Shown in pieces: positions 24,274-35,414 of a stretch of 37,553 bases of DNA. This stretch comes from Polyangiaceae bacterium (lineage in GTDB: Bacteria; Myxococcota_A; Polyangia; Polyangiales; Polyangiaceae), in assembly GCA_020848455.1 (NCBI GenBank), contig JADLAB010000084.1:1-37553 (forward strand), read 5' to 3'. Under the pieces are notes generated by a model. That model was not told where the DNA came from, did no database searches, and saw only the letters and a list, made by a program, of their open reading frames with translations. Every line of letters starts with the position of its first letter. Position 1 is the stretch's first letter. Both the position numbers and the translations under genes were made by a program.

Positions 24274-25065
24274 ATGCGCATCATCGATCTCGACGACGAG
24301 CACCGTGCGCTCTTCGCGACGTGCCTCGAGGACTGGTCGGACGAGATGAAGGAGGCCGGCCCGCGGCGCGCGCGGTGGATCGAGCGAGAGCTCGGGCGCG
24401 GGCTGCGCGCCAAGCTCGCCCTCGATGACGCCGGTCGCGTCGGCGGGATGATCCAGTACCTGCCCATCGAGCGATCCATGGTGGACGGCTCGGGTCTTTA
24501 CTTCATCCCCTGCATCTGGGTGCACGGCCACCGGCAGGGTCGAGGCAACTTCCAGGGTCACGGCATGGGCACGGCCCTGCTCGCGGCCGCGGAGGACGAC
24601 GCGCGCGCGCTCGGCGCCGGCGGGATGGCCGCGTGGGGGCTGTGGCTCCCGGTGTGGATGAAGGCCTCGTGGTACCAGAAGCACGGCTACCGCAAGGCCG
24701 ACCGGCAGGGGATGAGCGTGCTCGTGTGGAAGCCCTTTCGCGACGACGCGCTCGCGCCGCGCTGGTTTCCGCGGCCGCGACCGGCGCCGGTGCTCGAGCG
24801 CGTGCCCGGCAAGGTGACCGTCACCGTGCTCACGAGCGGCTGGTGCAGCGGCTACAACCTGTGCGCGGCGCGCGCCGAGCGCGCCTGTCGCGAGCTCGGG
24901 GACGGGGTCGCGTACCGCGAGATCGACACCTCGGAGCGCCCCGTCGTCGCGCGCTTCGGTGACGCCGACGCCGTCTACGTCGACGGTCGGTCGGTGCGCA
25001 ACGGTCCGCCGCCGAGCTACGCGAAGCTCCGCGCGCGCATCGCGAGGCGGCTGCCGCGCGCGTAG
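24274..25065 (+). CDS. GNAT-family N-acetyltransferase fused to a C-terminal thioredoxin-like/YoaP-like domain
   Basis: A 263-residue two-domain protein. Residues 1-150 form a GNAT acetyltransferase: the acetyl-CoA loop is visible as RGNFQGHGMGTALLAAAEDD (about 89-108), followed by the WYQKHGYRKADR strand-turn. Residues about 185-260 form a small alpha/beta domain beginning VTVTVLTSGWCSGYNLC, with two cysteines spaced C-x5-C, and containing VAYREIDTSE, which resembles a thioredoxin or glutaredoxin fold. This arrangement recalls the YoaP-type acetyltransferases, from memory. GGAGGG lies 7 nt before the ATG. The acetyl acceptor is unknown. The gene starts just after the 21-bp repeat array. Confidence 0.86.
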   Translation: MRIIDLDDEHRALFATCLEDWSDEMKEAGPRRARWIERELGRGLRAKLALDDAGRVGGMIQYLPIERSMVDGSGLYFIPCIWVHGHRQGRGNFQGHGMGTALLAAAEDDARALGAGGMAAWGLWLPVWMKASWYQKHGYRKADRQGMSVLVWKPFRDDALAPRWFPRPRPAPVLERVPGKVTVTVLTSGWCSGYNLCAARAERACRELGDGVAYREIDTSERPVVARFGDADAVYVDGRSVRNGPPPSYAKLRARIARRLPRA

Positions 25066-25439
25066 CGCGGCGAGCGGCTTGCGCGTCGCCGGCAACTCGT
25101 GCGCCGGCGGTGGACTCCCGTTCCGGCGGGTCCGCGGCCGACCGGCCGGACTTTCTTCGACTGTGTGATTTCCCCCCCGCGTCGACGGCGTCGATCCCGG
25201 GTATTTCCCCGGTGGCGGTACGGGACTTGCTCGCGCATGGTTGGGGCAACATGACCTACGCACGCATTCGAGCGGTGGACGGCCGAGGGGAGGGACGGGA
25301 CTGCGTTCGCCCTCGGGACGCCGACGTACGGCGGGCCGAGGGCCTCGCGAGCGAGCGGCCGCCCCCGACCAACCAGCCCGGCCCGCACCATGCGGCGCCT
25401 GTGGACCGCGCGAGCTCCCGCCGCCGGATCACGGCGCCG
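25066..25439. other. 374-bp stretch without an assigned gene
   Basis: The plus-strand frame of the next gene remains open upstream through this stretch, with an ATG at 25251, but the translation is Arg/Pro-rich, has no recognisable structure and lacks third-position bias, so I treat it as upstream DNA. The least GC-rich part is near 25148-25215 and probably holds the promoter. A sigma-54-like TGGC/TTGC pair there has the wrong spacing. I see no riboswitch. Confidence 0.5.
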
Positions 25440-26393
25440 ATGCCCACGGTGGTCGTCGATGAGCGGAACCGGAGCTCGACCACCACCAAGGACACGATCC
25501 CGATCGGCCGCGACGAGTCGCACGAGCCCGCCGAGCGCGAGACCCCGCGGCTACGCGACCGCTGCCTCCTGACGCTCCTGTCCGGCGAGCACATCGGCGC
25601 CTTCTTCCACGTCGGCGAGGATGGGCTCGTCGTCGGTCGGGGCGACGACGCGGACGCGCGCATCGACGATCCGTACGTCTCGCGGCGCCACGCGCGGTTC
25701 TCGATGGTCGACGGCATTCCCTACGTCGCCGACCTCGGGAGCTGCAACGGCACCTACGTCGCGGGCCAGCGCATCGCCGAGCCCCAGATGCTGCGCCACG
25801 GCCAGCACGTGCGTCTCGGCCGCGACGTCATCCTGCGCTCGGGCCTCTACGACGCGGTCGAGGAGAAGGCGCTGCTCGAGCTCTACGAGTCGAGCTTCGA
25901 GGACCTGCTCACCGGCGCGCACAACCGCCGCTACTTCGAGACCCAGCTCGATGCCGAGCGGGCCTACGCCCGCCGCCACACGACGCCGCTCTCCGTCCTG
26001 CTCTTCGACGTCGACCACTTCAAGCACGTCAACGATGCCTTCGGGCACCAGGTGGGCGACGGCGTCCTGCGCGTGGTCGCGACCGCCGTACAGCGGGTGC
26101 TCCGGCCCGAGGACGTGCTGGCGCGCTACGGCGGCGACGAGTTCGCGGTCCTCTTGCGCGACACCTCGGAGCGCGAGGCCGAGATCCTGAGCGAGCGCAT
26201 CCGGCGCACCATCGAGCGGCTGCCGTTCCGGCCGCGCGGTCGCGATCTGCGCGTGAGCGTGAGCGTGGGCGTCGCCACCCTCGAGCCCGACGGCGAGAGC
26301 GACGGTCAGACGCTCATGACGGTCGCGGACGAGGCCATGTACGAGGCCAAGGCGCGCGGACGCAACTGCGTCGTGTCCCTGACCCGCCACTGA
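25440..26393 (+). CDS. FHA-domain diguanylate cyclase (GGDEF)
   Basis: A 317-residue enzyme expected to make the second messenger c-di-GMP. After a short tail comes an FHA phosphothreonine-binding domain (about 40-125; VVGRGDDADARIDD, SRRHARF, GSCNGTYVAG), so activity may respond to the kinases of this genome. The GGDEF domain (about 145-315) has the intact active site RYGGDEF (GGDEF at 231-235), the start motif LTGAHNRRYF and the product-inhibition I-site RPED five residues before GGDEF. No transmembrane segment is seen. I chose the ATG at 25440; a longer form from 25251 is possible. The assignment is strong. Confidence 0.93.
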   Translation: MPTVVVDERNRSSTTTKDTIPIGRDESHEPAERETPRLRDRCLLTLLSGEHIGAFFHVGEDGLVVGRGDDADARIDDPYVSRRHARFSMVDGIPYVADLGSCNGTYVAGQRIAEPQMLRHGQHVRLGRDVILRSGLYDAVEEKALLELYESSFEDLLTGAHNRRYFETQLDAERAYARRHTTPLSVLLFDVDHFKHVNDAFGHQVGDGVLRVVATAVQRVLRPEDVLARYGGDEFAVLLRDTSEREAEILSERIRRTIERLPFRPRGRDLRVSVSVGVATLEPDGESDGQTLMTVADEAMYEAKARGRNCVVSLTRH

Positions 26394-26436
26394 CGGGGCC
26401 CCCGTGCGCGCCGCCTCGATGCGGCGCCCCCCGTGG

Positions 26437-26442
26437 TACGCT
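26437..26442 (+). promoter_or_regulatory. -10-like TACGCT 8 nt before the FHA gene
   Basis: TACGCT, followed by CGAG and the ATG at 26451, repeats the arrangement seen upstream of the glycine-rich lipoprotein at 8907 (same hexamer, same CGAG, same 8-nt distance). No ribosome site is present. Confidence 0.4.
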
Positions 26443-26450
26443 CGAGCCTC

Positions 26451-26960
26451 ATGGCGTCGTCGAGCCTTGCCTCCTTCAAGGCGCAGGCCGAGGAGCTCGG
26501 GCGCACCGGGTTCGCGGAGCGCTACCCGCTCGGGCTCCTGGTGCGCTTCCCGACCCACGGCGTCGCCTCGGTGGAGGGGTCGGCCGAGGACGAGACGGCG
26601 GTGTTCTCGCGCGCCACGCTCGAGGCGCAGGGCGCGCAGGCCGACTGGATCCTCGCTCCGCTCGTCAAGCGCCCCGGCAATCCCTTCCCGACGCAGCTGT
26701 TCGTGGGGCGCGCGCGCCAGAGCGACATCTGCCTCGAGGATGCCTCGGTCACGCGCGTGCACGCGTACTTCAAGCTCGGCGACGGGGTCGTGGCGGGGCT
26801 GCGCGACTGCGGCTCGGGCAACGGCACCTTCGTCAACGGGGTGCGCCTGGGCCCGGACGAGCTGCGTCCCGTGCGACCGGGCGACAGCATCACCTTCGGC
26901 GTCGTGCAGCTACAGCTCGTGACGGCGCTCGTCGCCCACGGCTTCCTCTCGTGGGCCTGA
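26451..26960 (+). CDS. FHA-domain protein
   Basis: A 169-residue protein with one forkhead-associated domain in its C-terminal half (about 80-150): FVGRARQSDICLED, the SVTRVHAYF phosphopeptide-binding segment (S and H as in the family) and CGSGNGTFVNGVRL. The N-terminal 75 residues (ASFKAQAEELGRTGFAERYP, then a short beta region) are not a domain I recognise. FHA proteins bind phosphothreonine made by Hanks kinases. It lies 57 bp after the FHA-GGDEF gene but seems to have its own promoter-like TACGCT. The partner kinase is not identifiable from sequence. Confidence 0.88.
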   Translation: MASSSLASFKAQAEELGRTGFAERYPLGLLVRFPTHGVASVEGSAEDETAVFSRATLEAQGAQADWILAPLVKRPGNPFPTQLFVGRARQSDICLEDASVTRVHAYFKLGDGVVAGLRDCGSGNGTFVNGVRLGPDELRPVRPGDSITFGVVQLQLVTALVAHGFLSWA

Positions 26961-27089
26961 ATCGGCAGCGGGCCGGCAACCGGGGCCTTTGGCGCGCCAG
27001 TTGTTGATCGCCGTCAAGGCGGGGAGCGACGATCGGGAGGAGGGTACGCCCTTCGCGCTCGCACTTTGCCGGCGCGCGGGGAGTGCTCG

Positions 27090-28715
27090 ATGAAGATGCT
27101 CGGAGACGGACCGGTCCGCTGTCTGCTCGTGCGACCGGAGTTCCTGGAGAACACGTTCTACAACCCGCGCGACGTGTTCCGGCTGCTCGGCGGCGCGTCC
27201 GCGGCGCCGCCCCTCGGGCTGCTCACCATGGCGGCCCACCTGCCGGCCCACTGGCAGCTCCGCTTCGTCGACGGCGATCTCGAGCCCATCACCGACGCGC
27301 ACCTCGACTGGGCCGAGCTCCTGATGATCAGCGGCAAGGGACCGCAGGAGGTCCCAATTCACGACCTCGTCCGGCGCGCGCACGCCCGCGGTGTCCCCGT
27401 CGTCGTGGGGGGCGCCGGCCCGACCCTGCAGCCCGACAAGTACGTCGGGCGCGCGGACTACGTCGTGTCCGGCGAGGCCGAGACGGTGCTGCCGCGCCTG
27501 CTCGCCGACCTCGCGCGTGGCGAGTCGGCCGGCGTCTACGCCTCGCGCGAGCAGGCCGACATGTCGAATGCGCCGACGCCGCGCTACGACCTCGCGCCGC
27601 TCGACCGCTACATGTTCGTGGGGATGGGCTTCACCCGCGGCTGCCCGTTCGCCTGCGAGTTCTGCGCGCAGATCGAGATCTTCGGGCGCAAGCCGCGTGT
27701 GAAGACGACCGCGCAGATCCTGCGCGAGCACCAGACGCTCTACGACCTCGGTTTCCGCGGCATGGTCGACTTCGGCTACGACAACCTCATCGGCAACATC
27801 CCGAAGGCCGTGGAGGTGCTGACGGCGATGCGCGCGTGGAACCGCGAGCACGGCCATCCCTTCTGTTACAGCACCGAGGCGACGATGAACCTCGCGCGGC
27901 TGCCGAAGATCCTCGAGCTGATGCGCGACAACGACTTCCGCTACGTGTTCATGGGCATCGAGAGCGGCGACGCCGAGGTGCTCGCCAAGGCGAAGAAGGG
28001 GCAGAACAACGCGCTGCCGCCCGAAGAGGCGGTGCGCATCGTGAACGGCTACGGCATGGTGGTGAACACCGGCATCATCCTCGGCTTCGACGGCGAGGGG
28101 CCGCGCACGGCGCGCAACCTGCTCGACATGGTGCTGCGCACGGGGGCATTCCCGACGCTCGTCCTGCCGCTCCACGCGCTGCCCAACACCGATCTGTCGC
28201 GCCGCCTGGCGCGCGAGGGCCGGCTCTTCCAGGGCGGCGTCATCATGGACCGCGAGGACCGCACCGACACGGCGACGACCGGGCTCAACTTCGTGACCGA
28301 GCGCCCGCGCGCCGAGATCCTGGCCGACCTCGCCGGCGTGCTCGAGCAGCTCTACACGCCCGCGACCCACGAGGCGCGCGTGACGCGGACCATCCGGCAG
28401 CTCCGCCCGGCGCGCAAATTCCTGCCGCCCGTGCGCAAGATCCTCCGGATGGCGCGGGCCTTCGTCGACATCGCGCGCCTCATCGGCCTCGATCGCGAGT
28501 TCGGCCCGCCCTTCTGGCGCACGCTCGCGCGGGCGCTCGCCACGAATCCGGGCGCGTTCGAGATGGTCATCGGCCAGGCCGTGATGAACGTGAACTACGC
28601 GCGCCAGTCGCGCTCCTACGTCGCGGCGCTGCGCGACCAGATCGCGGAGGTCGAGGCCGTCGGCGAGCACGCCTACAACCGGAGGATGGGCGCCGAGCTG
28701 CAGCCGAGCGCGTGA
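27090..28715 (+). CDS. B12-binding-domain radical SAM protein (DUF4070-type)
   Basis: A 541-residue radical SAM enzyme. Residues about 10-150 form a Rossmann-like cobalamin-binding domain (VRCLLVRPEF, RGVPVVVGGAGPTLQPDKY, DYVVSGEAETVLPRLL) without the DxHxxG motif. The [4Fe-4S] motif C185-x3-C189-x2-C192 lies in TRGCPFACEFC and is followed by EIFGRKPRVKT and FRGMVDFGYDNLIGN, a pattern I associate with the DUF4070 group that includes the hopanoid methylase HpnP. A C-terminal helical region of about 150 residues follows. GGGAG lies 7 nt before the ATG at 27090. Methylation or another radical reaction on a lipid-like substrate is possible; no hopanoid genes are nearby, so the substrate is open. 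Confidence 0.9.
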   Translation: MKMLGDGPVRCLLVRPEFLENTFYNPRDVFRLLGGASAAPPLGLLTMAAHLPAHWQLRFVDGDLEPITDAHLDWAELLMISGKGPQEVPIHDLVRRAHARGVPVVVGGAGPTLQPDKYVGRADYVVSGEAETVLPRLLADLARGESAGVYASREQADMSNAPTPRYDLAPLDRYMFVGMGFTRGCPFACEFCAQIEIFGRKPRVKTTAQILREHQTLYDLGFRGMVDFGYDNLIGNIPKAVEVLTAMRAWNREHGHPFCYSTEATMNLARLPKILELMRDNDFRYVFMGIESGDAEVLAKAKKGQNNALPPEEAVRIVNGYGMVVNTGIILGFDGEGPRTARNLLDMVLRTGAFPTLVLPLHALPNTDLSRRLAREGRLFQGGVIMDREDRTDTATTGLNFVTERPRAEILADLAGVLEQLYTPATHEARVTRTIRQLRPARKFLPPVRKILRMARAFVDIARLIGLDREFGPPFWRTLARALATNPGAFEMVIGQAVMNVNYARQSRSYVAALRDQIAEVEAVGEHAYNRRMGAELQPSA

Positions 28716-28727
28716 CGGCCGGTCGCG

Positions 28728-28756
28728 CTGCACGCCTGGCTCGGGGGGGCTATCCT
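28728..28756 (+). promoter_or_regulatory. Candidate promoter of the thioesterase gene
   Basis: CTGCAC (28728-28733), a 17-nt spacer and TATCCT (28751-28756) are followed 6 nt later by the GTG start at 28763. No ribosome site is present between them. Confidence 0.4.
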
Positions 28757-28762
28757 CGGGGC

Positions 28763-29545
28763 GTGTCGGTCGATGCCTACTACCTCGAGCTCGGCGCCGG
28801 GCGCGTGCGTGCCACGGACGCCACGGTCGGTCCGTGGGACCCACGCCTGCAGCACGGCAGCCCTCCGGTCGCCCTGCTCGCCCGGACGATCGAGCGTTCC
28901 CTGCCGCGCGACGACGCGCGCATCGCGCGGCTCACCTGCGACTTCGCGGGGCCGGTGCCGGTCGGCGAGCTCGCGCTCACCGCCAGCGTCGAGCGCGCGG
29001 GCGCACGCATCGAGCGCTCGCGCGCGCGCCTGCTCGCCGGCGAGCGTACCGTCCTCGAGGTGAGCGCCTGGCGCATCGCCGTCGGCCCCGAGCGCTCGCC
29101 CGCCGTCCCCTGGCCCGGCGCAGTGCCGCGCCTGCCGGGTCCGCAGGCCCCGCAGCGCTTCGTCGACGTCGCTCCCTTCGGCTATGGCGACTCGCTCGAG
29201 TGGCGCTTTGCCGAGGGGTCCTTCTCCGAGCTCGGGCCGGCGGCGGTGTGGACCCGTCCGCGGCTGCCGCTGTTCGCCGGCGAGCCCCTCTCGGCGCTCT
29301 GCCGGCTGCTGCTCATGGTGGACTCCGCGAACGGCGTGAGCGCGGAGCTCCCGCCCGCCCGCTACGTCTTCGTGCCGGTCGAGCTCACCGTGAGCGTGGC
29401 GCGCCACCCGCGCACCGAGTGGGTCGGCATGCGCGCGCGCACGAGCCTCGAGCCCGACGGCATCGGCCTCACGCACGCCGAGCTCTACGACGAAGAGGGC
29501 CCGCTCGGCTTCGCCGTCCAGACCCTGTTCGTCGCGCCGCGCTGA
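28763..29545 (+). CDS. Acyl-CoA thioesterase family protein (double hot-dog, TesB-like)
   Basis: A 260-residue protein with two hot-dog folds in tandem. The first (about 1-115) has DPRLQHGSPPVALLARTIER, corresponding to the long central helix of the family, and FAGPVPVGELALTASVERAG. The second (about 145-258) contains LSALCRLLLMVDSANGVSAE and FVPVELTVSVARHPRTEWVG. Such proteins hydrolyse acyl-CoA or close analogues. The Asp of the second domain (MVDSANG) matches the usual active-site position. GTG at 28763 follows a TATCCT hexamer by 6 nt and has no ribosome site. No fatty-acid operon surrounds it. The fold is well supported, the substrate is not. Confidence 0.88.
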   Translation: MSVDAYYLELGAGRVRATDATVGPWDPRLQHGSPPVALLARTIERSLPRDDARIARLTCDFAGPVPVGELALTASVERAGARIERSRARLLAGERTVLEVSAWRIAVGPERSPAVPWPGAVPRLPGPQAPQRFVDVAPFGYGDSLEWRFAEGSFSELGPAAVWTRPRLPLFAGEPLSALCRLLLMVDSANGVSAELPPARYVFVPVELTVSVARHPRTEWVGMRARTSLEPDGIGLTHAELYDEEGPLGFAVQTLFVAPR

Positions 29546-29595
29546 GCGCGACGGCTGCCCTTTTGGCCGCGGCGCCGCCGGGATAGGTAGCGGGC

Positions 29596-31245
<1,650 letters not shown>

Positions 31246-31301
31246 GCCCGGCGTCGACCAAGAGGCGCCCGCGAAATCCGCGGTCCGCGGCGTGTCCCGT
31301 C

Positions 31302-31718
31302 TCAGCCGATGTCGACGATCTGGACGTTGCGGTAGGGTGCGGCAAGCCGGCCGAGGTCGGTCGGGTCGCACGTGAGGACGATGCCGCCCCCGGCCTCCAC
31401 GGCTGCGGCGACGGCGTGCGCGTCGACGATGTGCTCGGACCCAGCGGCGGCGGCAGCAAGAACGCTGCCGACCAGGCGGGCGAACGCGCGGTCCGTGACG
31501 CGGACGTAGAGGCCGGTCTCTCGCGACAGGCACGCGTCGACCATGCTGGCGCGCGGACGCCCACGGTAGAGCTCGGCGAGCACGAGCGCAGGGACGATGA
31601 CCTCTCGGCCGAGGCGCGCGGCGGCTGCGAGGGCCGCTTGGACCTCCCGCTGGCGTCGCGACGCTGAGGAGCCGAGCGCCGCCAGCGCCTCGGCGTCGAG
31701 TACCACACAGCGACTCAT
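31302..31718 (-). CDS. PIN-domain ribonuclease toxin (VapC-like)
   Basis: A 138-residue PIN-domain protein, the expected RNase toxin of a type II toxin-antitoxin pair. Acidic active-site residues are at the usual places: Asp in VVLDAEALAAL near the N-terminus, Glu in LVLAELYRG, Asp in HIVDAHAVAAA, and a late Asp in TCDPTDL. Its ATG overlaps the antitoxin stop (ATGA), the standard arrangement with the antitoxin first. It ends 56 bp from the convergent pgm stop. The target RNA is unknown. The assignment is strong at family level. Confidence 0.9.
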   Translation of the reverse strand: MSRCVVLDAEALAALGSSASRRQREVQAALAAAARLGREVIVPALVLAELYRGRPRASMVDACLSRETGLYVRVTDRAFARLVGSVLAAAAAGSEHIVDAHAVAAAVEAGGGIVLTCDPTDLGRLAAPYRNVQIVDIG

Positions 31719-31942
31719 GTGAGGAGCGACTCGTATTTGGCGAGCAGCTTCTTCGACACGGGACCATGCCGCGCTTCCAGCTCCGCGCAGAGCTCCGCGA
31801 GCAGCCGGAGGCGCCGTCGCCGCTCGAGCGTGTCGCGCACGGCGTCGTTGACCTGTCGCGACAGCGTCTCGTCTGCCTCTCCGAGCTCGGCCACGAGGTC
31901 CGCATCCAGAGTCACGGACACTTTGAGCTTGGCGGCAGTCAT
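31715..31942 (-). CDS. Ribbon-helix-helix antitoxin partner of the PIN toxin
   Basis: A 75-residue protein. The N-terminal strand KLKVSVTLDADLV and the following helix (DETLSRQVNDAVRDTLERRR) form a ribbon-helix-helix DNA-binding fold. The C-terminal stretch RLLAELCAELEARHGPVS would wrap the toxin. It overlaps the PIN gene by 4 nt and would autoregulate the operon. A good TTGCGC/TATGCT promoter lies immediately upstream, with the -10 only 6 nt from the ATG, so translation is likely leaderless. Confidence 0.88.
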   Translation of the reverse strand: MTAAKLKVSVTLDADLVAELGEADETLSRQVNDAVRDTLERRRRLRLLAELCAELEARHGPVSKKLLAKYESLLT

Positions 31943-31948
31943 ACCGGA

Positions 31949-31976
31949 AGCATAACAAGGTAGGATGTCTGCGCAA
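31949..31976 (-). promoter_or_regulatory. Promoter of the toxin-antitoxin operon
   Basis: On the minus strand TTGCGC (31971-31976), a 16-nt spacer and TATGCT (31949-31954) precede the antitoxin ATG by 6 nt. This is the best sigma-70-like match in the window and lies in a locally AT-richer stretch. Confidence 0.55.
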
Positions 31977-32044
31977 GACGCCGTCTGGTGCCCGCGCCCC
32001 CGAGCCGGCGTGCCGGGGTGCTGTGGCGGCGCCGCCGCGCGCTG

Positions 32045-33718
<1,674 letters not shown>

Positions 33719-33724
33719 GGGCGC

Positions 33725-33730
33725 AGTGTA
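33725..33730 (-). promoter_or_regulatory. -10-like TACACT 6 nt before the kinase start
   Basis: TACACT on the minus strand precedes the GTG at 33718 by 6 nt; a weak -35 (TGACGC) lies about 19 nt further upstream. It agrees with the leaderless pattern seen elsewhere in the window. Confidence 0.4.
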
Positions 33731-33890
33731 CACGGGCGCCACCCAGCGTGCGTCATGACGCACGAGCCTGCGCGCCCCTCACCGTGGGTCGCGCGCCTCG
33801 GGGGGCGCGGCGCGCCCGTCAGAACGCGCCAGAAAGAAGCTCGGCTCGAACGGTGCAGGGCCGGCGCGGGCCGTATTTCGGAGAGATCTC

Positions 33891-33932
33891 GCGCAAAGGC
33901 GCAAAGGCGCAAAGGCGCAAAGACGCAAAGCG
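33891..33932. repeat. 9-bp tandem repeat GCGCAAAGG
   Basis: About four and a half contiguous copies with one or two changes. It is AT-richer than its surroundings because of the AAAG cores. No coding context is visible. Confidence 0.85.
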
Positions 33933-34123
33933 GAGACGCTCACCCGGTTCGGCGCCGCGCGCGAGCTCGTCGAGCGCGTCGGCGACGGTCTGCGTCGGCA
34001 CCAGCGGATCCGGATACGAACTTCCGACCGCGTGTACTAGCCTGACGCCCACGGCCTCACGGCGGCCCGAGCGCCTCGCGGGGACGTCGAGTCGAACCCT
34101 CGGTCAGAGCGGAGCTTGCGGCC

Positions 34124-34807
34124 ATGAAGTACGTCATCGGGCTCGTCTTCTGCCTTTTCATGGGCATCACGGCGATCTCCCTCGGCGTGGGTGCCGCCTA
34201 TCCGCCGATCAACCGCATTGCCGCGCCGCTCGTCTGCCCGGGCGGCGAGATGACTCATAAGACGAACGTCAGCCACCCCATGCCGGGAAGGACCTACATC
34301 CAGACCGCCTGGACTTGCGTGCAGCCGTCGGGGACCACGACACCCATCAGCTCGTTCACTGTCGCGCTCTATGCCGGCACCTTCTATGGGCTGGCGCTGT
34401 TCGCGCTCGTCGCCGTCATTCTCTTACTGCGGAGGGCGGGTGGCAGGAGCACCTCTCCACGCTACGGGCTGCCGCCGCAGCTCGGCTACGGGGCGCCGCC
34501 GCAGCTGGGCTACGGGCCGCCGCCGCCGCCGGCCTACGGACCGCCGCCGCAATCCGGTTACGGGCCGCCCCAGGGGGCGCCGGCCTACGGACCGCCGCCG
34601 CAATCCGGTCACGGGCCGCCCCAAGGGGCGCCGGCCCCCGCGGCGGCGTCGCCGCCCCCGGCCGGCGCGGCCCAGCTCGCGCCCCAGGGGGCCGGAGGGG
34701 TCGATGTCGCCGCGAGGGTGAAGGCGCTGTACGACCTGAAGGTCCAGGGTGCCCTCACCGAGGAAGAGTTCCTGGCAGAGAAGCGAAAGCTGCTCGGCCA
34801 GGGCTGA
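34124..34807 (+). CDS. Membrane protein with proline/tyrosine-rich repeat and C-terminal SHOCT domain
   Basis: A 227-residue protein. There are two transmembrane helices (about 2-25 and 84-102). Between them lies an extracytoplasmic loop of about 60 residues with two cysteines (C38, C65). A cytoplasmic tail follows, made of imperfect YGPPPQSG/QLGYG-type repeats (about 110-170), and a SHOCT motif at the C-terminus (VKALYDLKVQGALTEEEFLA). SHOCT is a short helical hairpin often linked to oligomerisation. The Pro/Tyr/Gly repeat is low-complexity and would be disordered. No function can be given. The next gene is convergent, with 85 bp between stops. Confidence 0.82.
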   Translation: MKYVIGLVFCLFMGITAISLGVGAAYPPINRIAAPLVCPGGEMTHKTNVSHPMPGRTYIQTAWTCVQPSGTTTPISSFTVALYAGTFYGLALFALVAVILLLRRAGGRSTSPRYGLPPQLGYGAPPQLGYGPPPPPAYGPPPQSGYGPPQGAPAYGPPPQSGHGPPQGAPAPAAASPPPAGAAQLAPQGAGGVDVAARVKALYDLKVQGALTEEEFLAEKRKLLGQG

Positions 34808-34892
34808 TCGAATACCCCGCGACCTCATGGCGCTGCGGCATTGAAGCTCCGCTGGCGCCGGGCCCGCGCCGGCGCGCCCGGCGCCCCGAGCG

Positions 34893-35414
34893 CTACTTCG
34901 GGCCGAACACCTCGATGACGCCCGTGTCGTTCGCCGCGAGCACGAGCTTGTCGGCGTCGAGCTGCCGGATCGTGTAGACGCGGTCCTTGCCCTTGTTGCT
35001 GCCCGCTCCGCGCAGGGTGAGCCTGGCCCCGTCGGCGTCGAGCTCCCACCAGCCGGTCGTGGCGGTCGAGAGCAGACCCTCGCCGTAGCTCTCCTCGTAC
35101 ACGGTCTTGAGCGAGGTCTTTTCGAACCCGAAGAAGTACGACTTGGCCGCGAACTGCGCGAGCTTGCCGACGTCGCCGCCGAGCTTCACGTCGCTCTTGA
35201 TGCCGCTCGCCTTCTCGACGGCCTGCGAGTTCGCGGCGGCCGAGGCGTTGACGTCGAGCTTCCAGCTGCGCGCGAGGCGCTTGCCCTGCTCGGAGAGCGT
35301 CGCGACCTTCTCCTCGTGGCTCATGCTGGCAGGGTTCTTCTTGCAGGCCGTGGCGGTGAATGCGGTGGCGAAGACGAGCAGAGCGACCGCGAGCATCGAG
35401 GACCGTTGGCGCAT
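34893..35414 (-). CDS. Lipoprotein, unknown function
   Basis: A 173-residue lipoprotein. The signal peptide MRQRSSMLAVALLVFATAFT ends with the lipobox-like ATAC (Cys24), followed by KKNPASMSHEEK. The mature part has two segments: a helical one (about 35-95, VATLSEQGKRLARSWKLDVN) and a beta-rich one (about 110-170, WWELDADGARLTLRGAG and DRVYTIRQLDADKLVLAAND). The latter resembles a short lipocalin-like or stability domain that reports ligand content. I do not recognise the family. The ATG at 35414 is chosen because GGAGG lies 8 nt upstream; an ATG at 35420 is too close to it. It follows the AAA+ regulator gene on the same strand, with a 178-bp gap. Confidence 0.8.
   Translation of the reverse strand: MRQRSSMLAVALLVFATAFTATACKKNPASMSHEEKVATLSEQGKRLARSWKLDVNASAAANSQAVEKASGIKSDVKLGGDVGKLAQFAAKSYFFGFEKTSLKTVYEESYGEGLLSTATTGWWELDADGARLTLRGAGSNKGKDRVYTIRQLDADKLVLAANDTGVIEVFGPK

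Larger units (their letters stand above)
33719..34123. other. Intergenic region between divergent genes, with a short tandem repeat
   Basis: This 405-bp gap holds the TACACT hexamer of the kinase (33725-33730, minus strand) and, at 33891-33932, about four and a half copies of the 9-bp unit GCGCAAAGG. No convincing gene is seen; the open frames have poor codon use. The promoter of the SHOCT gene should lie near 34030-34110, which is locally less GC-rich, with GGAGC 9 nt before its ATG. Confidence 0.6.

Noticed and set aside
25210-25230. Sigma-54 promoter (TGGC then TTGC) before the FHA-GGDEF gene
   Set aside because: The distance between the GG and GC elements is about three bases too long for the -24/-12 consensus.
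25066-25439. c-di-GMP riboswitch upstream of the diguanylate cyclase
   Set aside because: I could not find the conserved core segments or paired stems of GEMM-type riboswitches.
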